Made by a program: the position numbers and the translations under genes. A model generated the notes under the pieces. It did not search any database. It saw nothing but the letters and a program-made list of their open reading frames with translations, and was not told the DNA's origin. Positions 24,466 through 34,781 of a DNA stretch of 64,000 nt are shown piece after piece; positions within the stretch are counted from its first letter, which is position 1, and each line of letters opens with the position of its first letter. The stretch covers positions 1-64,000 of the forward strand of contig NZ_PSRT01000032.1 of assembly GCF_004212635.1 (NCBI RefSeq), given 5' to 3'. This stretch comes from Bradyrhizobium genosp. SA-3 (GTDB taxonomy: Bacteria > Pseudomonadota > Alphaproteobacteria > Rhizobiales > Xanthobacteraceae).

Positions 24466-27400
24466 TTACCATTCGAATCGCGTGCCGACCCCGACGGATG
24501 TCGAGCCCTTCGCATCAACATCCGACTCGACGCGGATGTGGCGCGTCACGTCGACATTGGCCGACACACCTGACTGGCTGGGGCTCACGCCCGTTCGCAC
24601 ACCCACGCTCAGCCTATCGCCGATCGCGCGCGAGGCTCCGACCATCGGACCGCCCGCCCCGGCGGCCACGTCCAGATTGTCGACCCCAAGCGAGCGGCGC
24701 ATGCGGTCCACCGTTCCCTCGCCACCGCTTGCAAACTGAGCCGCGGCCCCTGCGAGCTGCACGGCCTGCGAGGTCGTCAGGCTGCCCGAAGCTTTCTGAA
24801 AGAGAATGCGCGACAGGATCTCATCCTGCGGCAACTCGGGCTGCGAGTGGAAGGCGAAGACCGGCGCGGCCGCCGGTCCCGAGATTCCGACCTGCGCGGC
24901 GATGTCGGAGGCCTGTATCTCAGCCGCGAAATCGAGCTCGGGCGCGAGATCTCCGTTGAAGGAGAGATTGCCCTTGGTGAAGGTCAACGTCTTTCCGAGC
25001 ACCACCAGCTTGCCCTGGAAAAGCGAGAAGGCGCCCTTCGGCACCGGAGCGTTGGTCGTGCCGCCCACGTGAATGGAGCCGCCGAGCTCCGCCGTCGCCC
25101 CGCGGCCATGGATGAAGACGTGGTTCGGCGCCGAGACCGTCACGTCGAGGAAAGCGTTGAAGAGCGCCGGGCGGCTCTTGTTGCCTTTCAGCGTCTCCGC
25201 CTTGCGCGCAGCCGCAAGGCGTGCAGCGGCCTGGCCCGAGGCGTTCACATGGTTGATGCCGTCGATCGGCTTGAGCGTCGAAGGCAGGCGGTCTGGAATA
25301 TCGACACTGACGCGGGTCAAGTCGATGCGACCGGCGATCCGCGGATCGCGCGCCAGGGCGCCGGTGACGTCGAGGGCGAGATTGGCCTGAGCGGTCGCCA
25401 GCACGCTGGCGGCGAGGGTCGCCTCCTGGCCACGGATCGAGACCGTGCCCGGGAAGCCTGCTTCCGGGGCGACCCTCACCTGGCCGGAGCCGGACAACGT
25501 GCCGCCGTTGGGCGTCACCGCGGCCAGGCGCTCCACGACGATCCGCTCTCCTTCGGCGGTGATTTTCGCCTCGATGGCATCGAGGCGCGTGCCGAGCACG
25601 CTGTCGCGGAAGGTGCCTCCGCTCATGGTGGCGACACCGCTGATCTGGGGCTTCGCGCGCGTGCCGCCGACACGGGCATCGAGCGCGACGCTACCGGACA
25701 CGGTGCGGCCGGAGGCGGAGAGCATCGCATTGGCGACGGCGGCATCGAGGCGGCCCTTCGCGGTCAGCGCAATCGGGCCCGTGGCGTCGAGCGGCAGCGT
25801 GCCCGACGCCGTGAACGTGCCGGCTTTTCCCGCGGCAACTGTAGTGTTCAGGCTCGCGCGGCCTCCATCGAGCCGCCCATTCACGGCAATGTCGATCGGC
25901 GGCAAGCCCGCGCTCCTGGTCTGCGGCGCCGCGAGCTGCTTGACGGCCACGTTGTATTGACCCATCGGCGCGCTCGCGGAGCCGGCGATCGCGGCTGAAG
26001 CGTCAAGCGTCCCGGCGAGCCTCAAACCGGGCATCGCGACATCGGCCGCGCCGAGCGGGATTGCGCTTGCCACGGCCTTGAGGTCGAGTGCCTTGCCGGC
26101 CTTACCATCGACGGTGAAGCGGCCACTCCCAATTCCGAGGGCCAGATGCTCGATCAGCACCGTGCCGTCGTCGAGCGTGAAGCCTGCGGGCCCCTGCAGC
26201 ACGATCGCGTTGGCGCCACGCCGTGCGGTGAAACGATTGAGGTCGAATCGCGTCCGCTCCTTGGACGTCAACGCACCCGCGGCATCGAGATCGAAGCCGG
26301 CAGCCTTGGCGGAGAGACCGATCGCGCTCGTATCGGCATTGCCCCTGGCCGTTAGCGCGATGCTCGAGACGGTCTGACCGCCGAACTCGGCATCGTTGAC
26401 CCGGGCATCCGCATTGAGCACCGGATGGCTGTAGAGATCGGCGCCATCGGCGCGCAGATCGAAACTGCGGATGGCCATACCGGCGGCACGGATTCCCGCG
26501 CCCTTGCCAACGAGACGGACGGACTGCTGGCCGCCATCAGCCGAAGCGGCAAGGTCGAGTGAAGCCGAACCGGCGAGTTCTGTGAGAACAAGCGGTGAGA
26601 GGTCGGCGAGCGCCCCAGCTGCGAAGCGAATCTGCCCGCTTGCGAATCTCTGCGCGTCGACCGTTCCTGCGCCCTTCAGGGACACCGAGCCGATCGCGAT
26701 GTCGAGGATCTTTGCGTGCCACCCGGCAAAGGCGGGAGCTCCGCGATCGTCACGCTCCGACGATCGGCGGCTCACCTGAACAATCCCGCGCGCCGGGTTG
26801 CCGTCGACGGAGCCGTTGAGCTTGGCGTCGACGGCACAGAGCCCGTTGATGTCGTTGACCGTCGCGGCGAGCTCCAGATGCGGAATGGGACGCCGCATCG
26901 CGGTGGCGCGATCCACCGAGGCCCCGAACGAAACGCCGGGATGCGCGAGCCCGCCGGTCATGCCGACGTCGAGAGCTCCCGCACCGGTGAGGCGCGCATC
27001 GACCGCCGAGAGATCTGGCAGGTCCACATGGGCCGACAGGTCGCTCGAGTCGCGCGTCACCGTTCCCTTGACGCGAACCGCGACATTGGCTCCATCGAGC
27101 GACGCGCCGCGGACCGTGTAAGTGTCGCGGCCATCGGCAGAGAGATCGGCTGCGAGTGCGAGCCGCGCCCCCGCGAGCCCATCGAGCGCCGCAAGTCCCG
27201 TTGCAAGCTTCTCGCCAGTGCCTGACATTCGGGCGTCAAAGCTGCCACGCTGGAGGTCCGCGTCGAGATCGAGGCCGAACGCCACCGAGCCCTTGAGCTT
27301 CAGCCCGGCAAGCTCGGCAAAGTACCCGAGGTCGGGCACGGTTCCGGCAGCACGGCCATGCAGGCGATCGGCGCTGACATCACCTCTATAGGTCGCCTGA

Positions 27401-28815
27401 ACCGTGGAAGTGCCGATCTCGAGACGCTCGATCCTGGCGCGGCCGCCCAAGTCCGTATCGCCGTGGAGCACGAGCGATGCGGTGTTGCCGATCGCGGCCG
27501 CCAGACTCGCGTCGCGTGGCGCAATGCCGGAGGCGCGCAGGTTCGCGTCAAGGATGATACGCGTTGCGGGATCGCTGGCTTCGGCGCGAGGGAGGGCCGT
27601 GAGCGAAGCGTCAAGCGTCTCGACGTCTCCGTCCGGCAGATGAGCACCCGACAGCGCGAGCTTGACCGATGCTGTGGGAGCCTTGATCGGGCCGGTGACG
27701 TGGCTATCGAAGACGAGGCTGCGGATCGAGCCGTGGTCGGTTTCGGTCACATCGCCGTTGCTTGGCAGGGCGCGGATGGAAGCCGCGAAATCCATCATCT
27801 TGTCGGCTCCGAGCAAGCCCTTCGCGTCGAGCCGGGCGAGACGGCTCGTGAGCGTCAGCCCGTTCAGGGCGACGCTGCCGTCGTCACCAATACGCGTCGT
27901 GCTGTCGAGCTTGGTTTCACCGGCAAAGACCGGCGCGGCAATTGCCGGCAACAACGGCCCGAGATGGCTAGTAAGGCGCGTTGCAAACACTCGGCCCGCC
28001 CCGTTTCGGTCAAGCGTAATCGTGCCGGTCGCATCGATCGTGGGGCCGGCCTGCAACTTCAGGGCACCACGGAAGCTGTCGAGCGTGCCCTGGCCGCCCA
28101 GTGCGAATGTGACGGGCGGCTCGCCCGGCAAATGGCCGAGCTTGGACATGAGTCCGTGGGCCGGCTCGTCGAGCGTGACGTTGAGGGTCAGCGCATTTCC
28201 CTGCGGAACGTAGGCGAGAGCGGCCTTGAAGCGGCCCGGAAAATCCTTGCGAATGGCGTCGAGATTGAAGACGAGCCCTTCGGCGGGCGAGCCGAGCTCG
28301 GTATTGCCGGTCGCCGCGACACTCAGGGCTTCACCCAGAATGGACTGCCCAAGCGTCAGGGCTCGCAGGTCGAAAGCCTTCACCTGCACCTTCACCGGAA
28401 GCTCGGGCAGGATCGGCTGGTCGGACTCGGCGACAGGCTGGTCTGACGGCAGAGGCTTTCGTCTGATCTCAAGGGAGCCGATCTCAAGACGGTCGATCTC
28501 CAGTCGCCCCAGCAGCAGTGCGCTGCGTCGCCAGACGAGGCGCGCCTTGTCGAGTGTCAGCCAGACTCCGTCCTTGTCGGTGATGCTGACGTCGCGAACC
28601 GTGGCATCCGAGGACAACACTCCATCGACGGCGCCGACATGGACCTGGGTCGCCGGCGTCGAGAGCGTTCGCGAGACAAGACTGGCCAGCACATCCTGCT
28701 GGTTCTCGCCACTCTCGCCCGCCATTTCGTAGACTACGAGGCCGAGCAAAGCGACGCAGACGAGCCCGAGGACGGCGACGGCGGAACGGACGATGAGCGG
28801 CCGTCGGATGCGCAT
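24466..28815 (-). CDS. tamB: Translocation/assembly module inner-membrane component TamB
   Basis: 1449 residues. An N-terminal signal anchor (residues 9-31, RSAVAVLGLVCVALLGLVVY) holds it in the inner membrane, and the rest is periplasmic: an AsmA/DUF490-type repetitive beta structure (long runs of strands with Asp/Gly/Ala, for example LDAKGLLGADKMMDFAASIR and TASGTLPLDATGPIALTAKG) spanning the envelope as a lipid-carrying groove, as known for TamB/YhdP-like proteins. The C-terminal 350 residues are the TamB domain proper, with FLDVTVSAPNHVFIHGRGAT and GKTLTFTKGNLSFNGDLAPE, ending VGVGTRFEW with an aromatic last residue. It overlaps the tamA stop by one base. It works with TamA in outer-membrane protein insertion and phospholipid transport. 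Confidence 0.93.
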   Translation of the reverse strand: MRIRRPLIVRSAVAVLGLVCVALLGLVVYEMAGESGENQQDVLASLVSRTLSTPATQVHVGAVDGVLSSDATVRDVSITDKDGVWLTLDKARLVWRRSALLLGRLEIDRLEIGSLEIRRKPLPSDQPVAESDQPILPELPVKVQVKAFDLRALTLGQSILGEALSVAATGNTELGSPAEGLVFNLDAIRKDFPGRFKAALAYVPQGNALTLNVTLDEPAHGLMSKLGHLPGEPPVTFALGGQGTLDSFRGALKLQAGPTIDATGTITLDRNGAGRVFATRLTSHLGPLLPAIAAPVFAGETKLDSTTRIGDDGSVALNGLTLTSRLARLDAKGLLGADKMMDFAASIRALPSNGDVTETDHGSIRSLVFDSHVTGPIKAPTASVKLALSGAHLPDGDVETLDASLTALPRAEASDPATRIILDANLRASGIAPRDASLAAAIGNTASLVLHGDTDLGGRARIERLEIGTSTVQATYRGDVSADRLHGRAAGTVPDLGYFAELAGLKLKGSVAFGLDLDADLQRGSFDARMSGTGEKLATGLAALDGLAGARLALAADLSADGRDTYTVRGASLDGANVAVRVKGTVTRDSSDLSAHVDLPDLSAVDARLTGAGALDVGMTGGLAHPGVSFGASVDRATAMRRPIPHLELAATVNDINGLCAVDAKLNGSVDGNPARGIVQVSRRSSERDDRGAPAFAGWHAKILDIAIGSVSLKGAGTVDAQRFASGQIRFAAGALADLSPLVLTELAGSASLDLAASADGGQQSVRLVGKGAGIRAAGMAIRSFDLRADGADLYSHPVLNADARVNDAEFGGQTVSSIALTARGNADTSAIGLSAKAAGFDLDAAGALTSKERTRFDLNRFTARRGANAIVLQGPAGFTLDDGTVLIEHLALGIGSGRFTVDGKAGKALDLKAVASAIPLGAADVAMPGLRLAGTLDASAAIAGSASAPMGQYNVAVKQLAAPQTRSAGLPPIDIAVNGRLDGGRASLNTTVAAGKAGTFTASGTLPLDATGPIALTAKGRLDAAVANAMLSASGRTVSGSVALDARVGGTRAKPQISGVATMSGGTFRDSVLGTRLDAIEAKITAEGERIVVERLAAVTPNGGTLSGSGQVRVAPEAGFPGTVSIRGQEATLAASVLATAQANLALDVTGALARDPRIAGRIDLTRVSVDIPDRLPSTLKPIDGINHVNASGQAAARLAAARKAETLKGNKSRPALFNAFLDVTVSAPNHVFIHGRGATAELGGSIHVGGTTNAPVPKGAFSLFQGKLVVLGKTLTFTKGNLSFNGDLAPELDFAAEIQASDIAAQVGISGPAAAPVFAFHSQPELPQDEILSRILFQKASGSLTTSQAVQLAGAAAQFASGGEGTVDRMRRSLGVDNLDVAAGAGGPMVGASRAIGDRLSVGVRTGVSPSQSGVSANVDVTRHIRVESDVDAKGSTSVGVGTRFEW

Positions 28816-30833
28816 CAGAATGCTTGCCCAATGCTGACATAGATTGCGTAGCGGCTGTCGCCGGGGCGTGGATTCAGCGGCGTCGCAACATCGAGGCGGA
28901 TCGGGCCGACCGGCGTGAGATAACGCAAGCCAAGTCCCGCCCCATAGCCCACATAGTTGTCGAAGCCTGGCACGGATGATCGGGAGGCGGTGCCAAAGTC
29001 GAAGAATGGCACGAGGCCGATGGTGGGCGTGATCCTCACCCGCACCTCGGCGGAGCCCTCGATCAGGCTGCGACCACCCGTGATTTGGCCGAACATCATC
29101 GGCGAAATGGTATTAAACCCGTAACCGCGCACGGATCCGCCGCCGCCAGCGAAGAAGCGATGGGCATCCGGGATCTCGGCGAGCGGCGCTCCCGCAAGCG
29201 AGCCTGCGGCCAACCGGCCCGCCAGAACATAATTGGCCTGCTCGTCGAGCGCATAGTAGGCCGAGCCCGCGATCCGCCCTTCGAATAGATCGATCGTGGA
29301 GCCCATCAGCTTCGGATAGGCATTGACGGTCGCCGAGAGGCGCACACCGCGCGTGGGGTCGAGCGGATTGTCGGTGGTGTCGTAGCGGCCGGTCGCGGTG
29401 AAGCCGATCAGCGTCGCGTCGACCCGCCCCAGCACGTCCAGCGATTTCGATTGCTCGACCTGAAGACCGGCCTGCAGCGAAGCCGCCTCCGAAAAGCGGT
29501 GGATCACGCCGAACGTGCCGCGCACCGTATCGTCGGCGTAACCGCCGAGGTCGTTGTTGCCGACACGCTCGCGGAACGCAGTGGCCTCGACCAGAAGATC
29601 ATTGGCGGTACCGAACATGCCCGGCTTGATGAAGGTACTGGTTAATCGCGCGCCAAAATCCGACGCGTGGAGATTATTGAAGCCATTGAAGGACGTGCCG
29701 TCGACCCGTTGCAGAAGCGAGGCCGAGGCTTCGAGCCTCAGGCGCTCGCCGCCGCCGAATATGTTCCGATCCTCGTAATAGCCTGCAATGCCGGGACCAT
29801 CGACGGTGGAATATTTCGCCGAGAGACCCACCGCGTGCCTGGGCCTTTCCGTCAAATCGATGAAGACCGGCAGGTTGCCATTGGCATCGAGCTTGTCGGC
29901 CTCGCGGATGCGAATTCCTCCGATGGCTGGGATCCTGGCGATCGAGGTTTTCGTCAAGGCGAGCCGCTCGGGCGAATAAGGCTCGCCTTCCCTCAGGTGG
30001 ACATGCGTGGCCACTACCCTCGGGTCGACATCTCCGCCCGAGATCGTGACGGCGCCGATGCCGGCCTTGGGGCCTGCTTCGACCCGCAGCCGAAAGTCCA
30101 TTGCGGCGGCCGCATGATCGACGGTGGCCTTGACGTCGGCGATCTTCGCAAGCGGATGTCCGTTGCTGCGGAACCAGTCCACGAGCTTCACCTGCGCGGC
30201 GCGCAGGTCGGCCGAGATCGCTGGATCGCCGGGCTTCAGCGCAAAGGCGCGGCGCGGCAATCCATGCGGCGCTTGGTCGTGCGGGTAGTCCACATCGACG
30301 GTGCGAAGCTTGAACAAGGGGCCGAGTCGCGCGGTGACCTTGATGGGAACCACTGTCCGATTGCGAAAGGTGTCGGCCCGACGCGCCGCGGCGGTGAGCC
30401 CGGTCTCGTCGGGGGACACCGGAACTCCGTCCACGGTTACATCGATCTGGGCATTATAGCGGCCAAGCCCCCAAAGGGCATCGAGCAGCGGATTGATATC
30501 GGCCTGAAGCCGGCGCACGAGACCTTCGCCGTCCGGCGGTGGTTCCTGCCGGAGGCGATAGGTGCCGGAGGCATCGCGCAACACCTGCTCGGCGTCACTA
30601 TCATTGTTGCCATCCGGCGTCTTGGCTTCAATCTTCAGCCGATAGGACAGCGTCGTGGCGCTGACCGGCGGCGGATCGTCGGAACCGACGAGGCCAAAGA
30701 AATCGAGCGCGTGAGCCTGCTCGCACAGCGACCAACCAACGACGGCGACACACCCCGAACGCAGGATGCGTCGCGCCGCAGCGACAAAATATCCTCGCCT
30801 TGCCCGCCGCAGCGGCAGGCATCGTCGCAACAC
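28815..30833 (-). CDS. tamA: Outer-membrane assembly factor TamA
   Basis: About 672 residues. An N-terminal Sec signal (ILRSGCVAVVGWSLCEQAHA, then LDFFG) is followed by POTRA-like domains (residues about 60-320, including GPLFKLRTVDVDYPHD and HVHLREGEPYSPERLALTKT) and a 16-strand barrel of the BamA/TamA type (from about residue 330: RPRHAVGLSAKYSTVDGPGI; the conserved RRFFAGG-like 'HRFFAGGGGSVRGYGFNT', then DFGTASRSS and VGYGAGLGLRYLTPVGPIRL). It ends YVSIGQAF with the C-terminal Phe of outer-membrane barrels. The exact start is unclear: GTG 30833 or the following TTG fits AAGGAA upstream; a longer frame reaches 30935. It forms an operon with tamB. Confidence 0.92.
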   Translation of the reverse strand: MLRRCLPLRRARRGYFVAAARRILRSGCVAVVGWSLCEQAHALDFFGLVGSDDPPPVSATTLSYRLKIEAKTPDGNNDSDAEQVLRDASGTYRLRQEPPPDGEGLVRRLQADINPLLDALWGLGRYNAQIDVTVDGVPVSPDETGLTAAARRADTFRNRTVVPIKVTARLGPLFKLRTVDVDYPHDQAPHGLPRRAFALKPGDPAISADLRAAQVKLVDWFRSNGHPLAKIADVKATVDHAAAAMDFRLRVEAGPKAGIGAVTISGGDVDPRVVATHVHLREGEPYSPERLALTKTSIARIPAIGGIRIREADKLDANGNLPVFIDLTERPRHAVGLSAKYSTVDGPGIAGYYEDRNIFGGGERLRLEASASLLQRVDGTSFNGFNNLHASDFGARLTSTFIKPGMFGTANDLLVEATAFRERVGNNDLGGYADDTVRGTFGVIHRFSEAASLQAGLQVEQSKSLDVLGRVDATLIGFTATGRYDTTDNPLDPTRGVRLSATVNAYPKLMGSTIDLFEGRIAGSAYYALDEQANYVLAGRLAAGSLAGAPLAEIPDAHRFFAGGGGSVRGYGFNTISPMMFGQITGGRSLIEGSAEVRVRITPTIGLVPFFDFGTASRSSVPGFDNYVGYGAGLGLRYLTPVGPIRLDVATPLNPRPGDSRYAIYVSIGQAF

Positions 30834-31949
30834 GATTTCCTTGATTGTTCCGCTCCGTACTCGCCTGTTGACACAACTCGAGCCTCTGCAACCCAGGCCC
30901 GGCGATCCCCTGTCTCCGCATTCAACAGGCACCACACGCGAAATTGATAGACATCATGATGGACAATGTAGGGCACAGAAAATCGGCTTCGTGATCTTCT
31001 ATTGATTCAACAAAGACCACGACGTTCAAGAAAGCTCCACTGTTGAGGTGCGCTCCACGAAAAAAATGCTCTAGAAACTGTGTGCCCCATCCGAAGAGTT
31101 CCGCGCGCGACTCTTTGCCATTATTGTGCTTGGACGGCATTCCGGTAACGAGTCCTCACAGAATTTCTTGCAACGGGGAACATCCACATCGGAATCATGA
31201 TCGGGAAATTTCAAAGGCGAGATTCCGGCGCCCCCTTGAGTAGCTGCGCAGCAGCCATGGCAAGTTCAAGCGCTCTAGCCGCGCTGCACTTCCCCAAAGG
31301 CGTCCCGGCTATCGCCACCGGCGATGCGCGAGCTATTTCGATCACGACAAGTTCGAGCTCTTCGCGCTCGTCTCACATCACCATCGACGTCGATGAGATG
31401 ATCCAAACAAAGATCCTGAGTGCGTTTGGATTGGGGAAGCGATCGATGAAAAAACGTGCCCGCTTCGCCATGAACTGCCGCTAGATATGCGTAGGCTCCT
31501 CGCCCCGCCAGGGCGCGTTTGACGTGGAGATCAAAGGCCCCTTGCGACCGGGCTCTCGACGGTTGCGGCCTGGGTCAACAACCAGAAGAGTCCTGTCGAT
31601 TGGGTGAAGCCGGATGGCGGCGCATTGTGCTGCCTTCGATTGAACCCGGACGCGCTTGATGTCGTAGGAGCGTTGGGCTCTTCTGGTCGGCACTCCCGAA
31701 GTCGGAGCTTCAATTCGGTGACGGCGCTTGGTTTGGAGATTACTCGCCGTTCTACGCCTCGGCTTTGGCGATCTGCCGATCAATGTTCTTCCGGCCGCCT
31801 TGGATACGCGTTCGGAGACGGTAGAGGCAGCGGCGGCGGTATCGGCTCAACCGCCATTGGTCCAGCGCTGGCGACCACCCGTGCCGCGGGCCCGAAGCGC
31901 ACCATCGAGCGCATGGTGTCGCGGAAAATCGTAGCTTGGCGGAGAACTT
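30834..31949. other. Intergenic stretch with no supported gene
   Basis: About 1.1 kb. A plus-strand frame at 31197-31484 (95 codons, Ser/Ala-rich) has no recognisable domain. A short frame around 31710-31830 reads FGDGAWFGDYSPFYASALAI, which looks like debris of a coding sequence without a start. I see no terminator or RNA. Confidence 0.35.
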
Positions 31950-31980
31950 CGTACGATTGGTAGCGGGGGAACGCTACCGC
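31950..31980. repeat. tRNA-3'-end-like direct repeat, copy 1
   Basis: The bases CGTACGATTGGTAGCGGGGG recur at 39118-39137 with one mismatch in 20. The core TGGTAGCGGGGG is the complement of CCCCCGCTACCA, the shape of a tRNA 3' end including CCA. Here it is followed by AACGCTACC, forming the hairpin GGTAGCG/CGCTACC. Confidence 0.6.
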
Positions 31981-31981
31981 T

Positions 31982-32030
31982 TTTCCCCACACCCATCAAA
32001 CCTGCGATATCTTCTCCAATCCTCTGCATG
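31982..32030. repeat. Dispersed repeat, copy 2 of 2
   Basis: Counterpart of 24281-24328; it directly follows the tRNA-end-like repeat. On the minus strand it could encode MQRIGEDIAGLMGVGK, but no gene can be supported. Confidence 0.6.
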
Positions 32031-32381
32031 AAGGAGCCAGTCGGAGCTTGAACGAGTTCGGCATTTTTAGCTCGCCGACATGCATTTCGAAAGACCATAC
32101 GCGGCGATATCGTGGAACATCGAAGCGACACGCGCTTTCGGCCGCATCATTCGCGACGGCAACATCGTAAACCTCCTTTTATCAGAACGCGAGCAGTCGC
32201 TTCGATAGGGCGTCAACCGTCGTGCTCGATCCCTGCCGAGAGGCTATTTTTCCGGGAATTCTCCAAGGTCGACGGCCATGTGCGCGATTCAGGAATACGA
32301 GTATGCAAAGCGAGTCGTTGCTCATCTTTTGTCTGCACGGAACGAAAAAAACATCGGCGCCGGCACAACGGGGCTTCGAAC

Positions 32382-33052
32382 ATGAACTCGCGCGAACACT
32401 ATGGCATCGACGCTCCCGGGACGGTTCGTGCGAACATTATTCTCGGGGGCCTCTTCGCGTTGGCAGCAACCGTTGGCCTGGCATGGCCCAGCCCGAATCC
32501 GGTCACTGCCTGGTTGTACATCAGCGTTGCAATTGTCGCGACCCTTCTACTCTTCCTCGCGGCGATCATGTTGTGGTCGAGCCTCCGCGTACGCGACCGC
32601 CTGGTTGCGGCACTTGCACTTTCGGGAAATGAGCGCGTGCTCGACGCAGGATGTGGCCGTGGATTGGCGCTTATTGGTTGCGCAAAAAACTGATCACCGG
32701 CACGGCGATCGGTATCGATCTATGGGCCGAGAAGGACCTGTCAAATAACAATCCCGAAGCGACCTTAGTCAACGCGGTCGCCGAGGGCGTGGCGGACCGG
32801 GTCGAGGTGGAAACTGGGGACATTACCAAGCTGCGGTTCCCCGACGCTTCGTTCGACGTGGTTGTCTCGATGACCGTGATTCACAACATCCCCTCGCGCG
32901 ATGCGCGCGATCAAGCGCTGCGCGAATTTGTCCGCGTCCTGAAGCCGGGCGGTCGCGCCGCTATATTCGATCTCTTGCACACGTCTCGTTACGCGGAAGT
33001 GTTGCGGGAGGCTGGCATGACGGTTCGGGACATTGGCCATGACCGCCTGTAG
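32382..33052 (+). pseudogene. SAM-dependent methyltransferase gene, frameshifted
   Basis: From ATG 32382 (MNSREHYGIDAPGTVRANII) two membrane segments follow (residues about 19-38 and 48-70), then a class I methyltransferase domain begins with the SAM-binding loop VLDAGCGRGLALIGCAK, where the frame stops at 32693. The neighbouring frame continues LITGTAIGIDLWAEKDLSNN, EVETGDITKLRFPDASFDVV (motif with acidic Asp and 'FD.V'), then HNIPSRDARDQALREFVRVL and KPGGRAAIFD, to 33052. The break lies in the A run at 32683-32688, where one more A would restore the frame. The far end (after 33052) also looks degraded. The intact form would be a membrane-attached methyltransferase. Confidence 0.75.
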
Positions 33053-33161
33053 CTTCTATCCGGTCGCTCGCTGCTCGCGCAAAAGCCAGAAAGTACCAGC
33101 TGAACGGATCCGGTTTTACCATCAAATCACCAGAGGACCCATAGCTGTGGACATGCGGGTT

Positions 33162-34781
33162 TCACCTCACTCTCTCCACCTTCAGCTCGACCATAGCTTT
33201 CCCATTTCGATCAAAGACGGTGCAGTCACCCTTCGCTATCATTTCGACCAAATGACGATCGAGCGGCTTTTCAGAAGCGGTCTTCGGTATTTCAGAGACG
33301 ATCTGCAGGAAACCAGGGACGCTGGACTTCCCCAGACGTTCGTTGCACTCAGAAAAGATTCTTGCGGTGTCGCCCAAGCCGCGACGGCTCACGACCGCGG
33401 CGATGACTTCCTTCTCGCCGGGGGCATTGGTCGCCGTCGCCACACCGTAGACATAGACGTCATCGACGTCCAACATGGTGGCGAGCACGGTCTCGATGGC
33501 TCGGGGATCGATAAAGTCTCCGTTCCGCCGGATTGAATAGCCCGCACGGTGCGAGAAATAGAGCCAGCCTGCTTCGTCCTTCCAGCCCATATCCCCAGAG
33601 TGGAACCAGCCTCCCCTCGTCTTCTGCTCGCTTGCCTCCTTGGCACCAAAATAGTTCACAGGCGAGACCGTTCCGTCAGCGTTACGGAAGCATATTTCGC
33701 CCAGCTCCCCGGCGGGCACGGTCTGCATCGCCTCGTCGAGGATCTCGCAGACCGTACCCGGCAAAGCCTTGCCGATTGATCCGACAGGTCCAGTCCCGGG
33801 AGGATTGAGGGTGAGGCCGCCTTCAGCGGTGCCAAAGAACTCGAAGATATCGGCGCCGAAGCGCTCCTCGAAGGCCTGCCACATCGATGCCGGCATTCCG
33901 GCGCTGAGAACAAAGCGCACTTTGTGCGCGCGGTCAAAACGATCGGGCGGTTCGGCGAAGATTGCAGCTGTCATTCCGCCGAGCAGGTTGAAGGTCGTGC
34001 AGCCGCAGTGCGCAAGAATCTCCCACAGCCGGGATTTGGTGAATTGCTTACTGAACACGCAGGGCAATTTTGCACGAAGAGAATTCCCCAGAGTGATAAA
34101 TTGGGCGTTGGCATGGGTGAGAGACAATCCTGTGTACAGGCGGTCACCTGATCGGTATCCCATGAACTCGCTGACGCCCGCTGCGAAGGCGAATCGTCCG
34201 TGGGGAGCGAGAATTGCTTTGGGATGTCCGGTCGTGCCCGATGTGAACAGCATCTGCATCGGCGCATCAAGCGGCCTTGGTTCAAGTTCGCCCGTCGGGG
34301 TCGCCCCCGACAAGATGGACTGGAGGCTTCGGCAAAGACCCGGAGGCGCTTCCGCACCGATCGTCCAGATCCATCGGAGGTCCGGCAGGTCGGATGCAAG
34401 ATCCAGGATGTGAGGTGCAATTTCGGGCGATACGATCGCGCCATTGCATCCGGAAAATCTGAGCATGTACGCGAGCCGCTCCCCCCGCGTACGCGGGTCG
34501 ACCGGCACGAACACGGTACCTGCTATCTCCGAGGCGATCATCGCCTCGACAAATTCAGGCTCGTTCCGCATAATGATCGCGAATGCGTCGCCTTCCCGCG
34601 TTCCGGCATCGTTCAAGGCCCCCGCCAGCAACTGCGCGGTAGACAACAACTCGCGATAAGATCGCCTCGTTTCAACGAGCCCGCCTTCAGCGCCTATATC
34701 AACAAATGTGAGAATTGGATCGCCGTCGTCGACGCCGACTCCGTCCTTCACCATCTCCAGGAGAGTACGCTGATTCATCAT
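33162..34781 (-). CDS. AMP-dependent acyl-CoA ligase
   Basis: 539 residues of the adenylate-forming family, activating a carboxylic acid to its CoA thioester with ATP. Motifs: MLFTSGTTGHPKAI (residues 177-190, phosphate-binding A3), FEFFGTAEGG (A5), GWFHSGDMGWKDEAGWLYFS (A7), GYSIRRNGDFIDPRAIE (A8 hinge, with Asn where Gly is more common) and KTASEKPLDR at the end, where the lysine fits the A10 catalytic position. The general look is closest to crotonobetaine/carnitine- and long-chain-type ligases; the substrate cannot be told. The start overlaps the thiolase stop as ATGA, so the two genes are coupled. Confidence 0.88.
   Translation of the reverse strand: MMNQRTLLEMVKDGVGVDDGDPILTFVDIGAEGGLVETRRSYRELLSTAQLLAGALNDAGTREGDAFAIIMRNEPEFVEAMIASEIAGTVFVPVDPRTRGERLAYMLRFSGCNGAIVSPEIAPHILDLASDLPDLRWIWTIGAEAPPGLCRSLQSILSGATPTGELEPRPLDAPMQMLFTSGTTGHPKAILAPHGRFAFAAGVSEFMGYRSGDRLYTGLSLTHANAQFITLGNSLRAKLPCVFSKQFTKSRLWEILAHCGCTTFNLLGGMTAAIFAEPPDRFDRAHKVRFVLSAGMPASMWQAFEERFGADIFEFFGTAEGGLTLNPPGTGPVGSIGKALPGTVCEILDEAMQTVPAGELGEICFRNADGTVSPVNYFGAKEASEQKTRGGWFHSGDMGWKDEAGWLYFSHRAGYSIRRNGDFIDPRAIETVLATMLDVDDVYVYGVATATNAPGEKEVIAAVVSRRGLGDTARIFSECNERLGKSSVPGFLQIVSEIPKTASEKPLDRHLVEMIAKGDCTVFDRNGKAMVELKVERVR

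Noticed and set aside
24847..28446. Long plus-strand frames antisense to tamB
   Set aside because: They mirror the third-codon-position bias of tamB and show no domain, signal or start site.
31950..31980. Possible tRNA gene
   Set aside because: Only the last 12 bases resemble a tRNA 3' end. No acceptor, D, anticodon or T arm follows, so it is at most a remnant or att core. The same applies at 39118, 39700 and 51411.
24281..32030. tamBA as a mobile segment
   Set aside because: It is flanked by a repeat, but tamA-tamB is a core envelope locus and no integrase or att-like core is present at 24281.
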